A stretch of DNA of 64,000 bases from Emticicia aquatilis (GTDB taxonomy: Bacteria; Bacteroidota; Bacteroidia; Cytophagales; Spirosomataceae), in NCBI RefSeq assembly GCF_014644295.1, contig NZ_BMKK01000010.1, positions 186,001 to 250,000 of the forward strand, given 5' to 3'. The translations under genes and the position numbers were made by a program. Of the stretch, positions 62,124-64,000 are shown in pieces. Position 1 is the stretch's first letter. Each line of letters opens with the position of its first letter. Under the pieces are notes generated by a model, which made no database searches, had not been told where the DNA came from, and worked only from the letters and a program-made list of their open reading frames with translations.

Positions 62124-63902
62124 TCACCCCTCCACATCCTGATGTTTCCAAAGTTCTTGGAATGTTGCATTTGTAGTTTTCAAAGCCTCAAATGTACCTT
62201 CTGCAACAATTTTTCCCTGACTTAATACATACACATAATCAAAATAGCGAAGTAAATGCAAACGATGAAGCGAAGAAATGACTGCTTTATCGGAGAAAGC
62301 TTCAAACAAACGCTCATAAATCAATGCTTCAGTTTTTGGGTCAACACTGCTCGTTGGCTCGTCCATCAGCACCACTTCGCTGGTTTGAGCGGCCAAAATT
62401 CCACGAGCCAAAGCCAAACGTTGCTTTTGTCCACCCGAAAGATTTACGCCTTTTTCCTGAATGCTTGATTCCAGTCCATTTGGCAAATTTTTAGCCGTAT
62501 CAGTAAAATAAGCTTCTTCACAAACCTTCCAAACATCGGCCTCCTCAAAAGGCAATCCGAGTGTAATATTATAGCGAATTGTATTCTCAAAAATCTCTGG
62601 TTCTTGCGGAAAAAGCGTTACAGTTTCATTGAGTGTTGCCATCTGAAATGGTTTTCCATCCACTTCAAAATTCAGGCCTGCTTCTGGCTCATAAAGTCCT
62701 CTTAGTAAGGCTAATAACGTACTTTTCCCACTACCACTTTCGCCAATAAAAGCAATTTTCTTACCTCTTTGAATACTTATCGAAATATCATGTAAACTTT
62801 GCGGAGCGTGGCCTTCATCATACGTATCACGGTGAGAAAAGCTTAGATTATCAATCGCAATTGTTTGCCACTTTTGAGGCAAAGCAATCGTTGTTTCTGC
62901 TCGATGATTATTAGCATAATCGTCACCAATCGAGCGAGCCGTTTGCACATCAGTATTGTACTGCACAATTTCGGTATATTGCCAAGCCACATCATGAAAA
63001 ACACTCGTAAACTGATTCACAAAGCCCAAAAGCGTAACCAAACCTCCCACATAAAAAACCTTATTTGACTCATAATTTTGATACACATAACCCAGCGTAA
63101 TTACCACATACGTGAAGCCAACGAGCATTTCGGCCGTAAACCATTTCCATTCATTTATCACAACATTTTTACGAAAAGGTGGAAACAAATCTTTCACTTT
63201 TGTCATCAAACCCGACTCCATGCTTTTCTCCAAACGCAGCGTAATGACCGTAATGATATTTGAAAGGCTATCGAAAAGCGTTGAGGATATTGTATGCTCT
63301 TTTTCATTTACTTCGTCGAGCGTTTTGATGAAAGGTTTATCGAATTGAAAAATTACCCAAATCGTAAATACGCCTATCAAAACTCCGATTCCTCCAAAAA
63401 GTGGCGAAAAATAAAGCATAGCACCGAAAGAAAAAATAAACTTTGAGAGAGCATGCAAAAACATAAATCCATTTTGAAAGAAGTTTTTAAGTGCCTCATA
63501 AGCCTTTCTGATACGGTTGATGGTTGAGCCACTGTGATGGTCTTGGTGCCATTTTACAGGTAAATGAAGTGCCTGATGATACATTTCTTGCAAGAAATTC
63601 CTGCTCAAATTAAACGCCAATTGACGCTCCATGATTCGAGCTGGGCCATGAAAAACCCACTCCAAAAGTTTTAGTCCCAAATAACCCAAAGCATACCAAA
63701 CCGTATATTTGATTGTATGCTGAAAATCATGCTGAATTTTATCAATAAACCAACCAAATAGAATCGGGTTGAGAGAAAACACCACATTGGCCAAAGCAAA
63801 GAGGGCGTAAATAAGTAAATATCTTTTTCGCTCATGCTTGGCATATTTCCAAGCAGTTTTCAATAAAGAGATATATGGATTTTTATAAATTTTCTGTTCC
63901 AT
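62124..63902 (-). CDS. ABC transporter, fused permease and ATPase
   Basis: A 592-residue exporter-type half transporter. Six hydrophobic segments fill residues about 25-310; the ATPase has Walker A GESGSGKST (about residue 387), signature LSGGQKQRLALARGIL (about 495), Walker B EVVLMDEPTSSVD (about 513) and an H-loop SSLHRLHLL. The substrate cannot be read from the sequence; family members export lipids, drugs or peptides. Confidence 0.92.
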   Translation of the reverse strand: MEQKIYKNPYISLLKTAWKYAKHERKRYLLIYALFALANVVFSLNPILFGWFIDKIQHDFQHTIKYTVWYALGYLGLKLLEWVFHGPARIMERQLAFNLSRNFLQEMYHQALHLPVKWHQDHHSGSTINRIRKAYEALKNFFQNGFMFLHALSKFIFSFGAMLYFSPLFGGIGVLIGVFTIWVIFQFDKPFIKTLDEVNEKEHTISSTLFDSLSNIITVITLRLEKSMESGLMTKVKDLFPPFRKNVVINEWKWFTAEMLVGFTYVVITLGYVYQNYESNKVFYVGGLVTLLGFVNQFTSVFHDVAWQYTEIVQYNTDVQTARSIGDDYANNHRAETTIALPQKWQTIAIDNLSFSHRDTYDEGHAPQSLHDISISIQRGKKIAFIGESGSGKSTLLALLRGLYEPEAGLNFEVDGKPFQMATLNETVTLFPQEPEIFENTIRYNITLGLPFEEADVWKVCEEAYFTDTAKNLPNGLESSIQEKGVNLSGGQKQRLALARGILAAQTSEVVLMDEPTSSVDPKTEALIYERLFEAFSDKAVISSLHRLHLLRYFDYVYVLSQGKIVAEGTFEALKTTNATFQELWKHQDVEG

Positions 63903-64000
63903 CGTGGCAATTTAAACTCCTGTAATTAATTTTCAAGGCCACAATTTAGTCAATTTTAGGCTTGGGTTTGAATAAAGTATCAATTTTGAGCAATAAATCA

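Overview
The window is about 38% GC and comes from a member of the Bacteroidota, most likely order Cytophagales (Spirosomataceae or Leadbetterellaceae-like). Evidence is the gliding lipoprotein GldD, a protein with a type IX secretion (T9SS) C-terminal tail, a DUF4270 lipoprotein beside a stand-alone glycogen-synthase N-domain, SusC/FecA-style outer-membrane barrels, promoter -7 boxes of the form TAnnTTTG, and tRNA genes without an encoded CCA. The species is an inference; no 16S or marker-wide comparison is possible here.

Layout. 1-7.2 kb: the 3' part of a dipeptidyl peptidase IV, a collagen-like surface protein, an acyl-CoA synthetase, an alpha/beta hydrolase, peptidase T and a MazG-like pyrophosphohydrolase. 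7.4-12.3 kb: a second collagen-like lipoprotein, a TPR protein and an 878-residue T9SS cargo with BNR repeats. 12.3-18.3 kb: small membrane and envelope proteins, a phosphoribosyltransferase followed by gldD, then two YceI proteins in tandem, a small b-type-cytochrome-like membrane protein and a Rieske protein. 18.6-18.9 kb: two nearly identical tRNA-Glu genes, each with its own promoter and terminator. 19.1-25.6 kb: M14 carboxypeptidase, sugar-phosphate isomerase-like TIM barrel and an outer-membrane barrel. 25.5-29.7 kb: CWC zinc protein, Dph6-like ATPase, a PAS protein, and metE behind a cobalamin riboswitch.

29.8-36.1 kb is a minus-strand run of eight genes that looks like a copper/heavy-metal handling locus: a CNGKC membrane protein, MbnP-like and MbnH/MauG-like proteins, a DJ-1/PfpI fusion, a PepSY membrane protein, a YHS protein, an HMA-like protein and an outer-membrane protein. 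36-41 kb: a paraoxonase-like protein, a hydroxypyruvate-isomerase-like TIM barrel, and cysE-cysM separated by a long hairpin. 41.5-43.5 kb: an ECF sigma factor followed by two paralogous small membrane proteins and a GNAT acetyltransferase. 43.7-51.3 kb: glycogen-synthase N-domain protein, DUF4270, the glyoxylate shunt pair aceB-aceA, and glmS. 51.3-55 kb: an FdhF/YdeP-type molybdoenzyme and fdhD, with a truncated GIY-YIG gene between them. 55.2-61 kb: a prolyl oligopeptidase followed by a 3.7 kb accessory block that ends in a 33-bp copy of the oligopeptidase 3' end and contains an IS982-family remnant. 61-63.9 kb: a coiled-coil protein with a damaged start, and an ABC transporter.

The most unusual items are the accessory block framed by a duplicated gene end, a repeat-like element inserted in frame in fdhD, the metal locus, the probable operator at the aceBA promoter, several long intergenic hairpins of unusual design, and two genes with in-frame stop codons in otherwise continuous reading frames. 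All domain names come from reading the sequence against remembered family features; no search was run.
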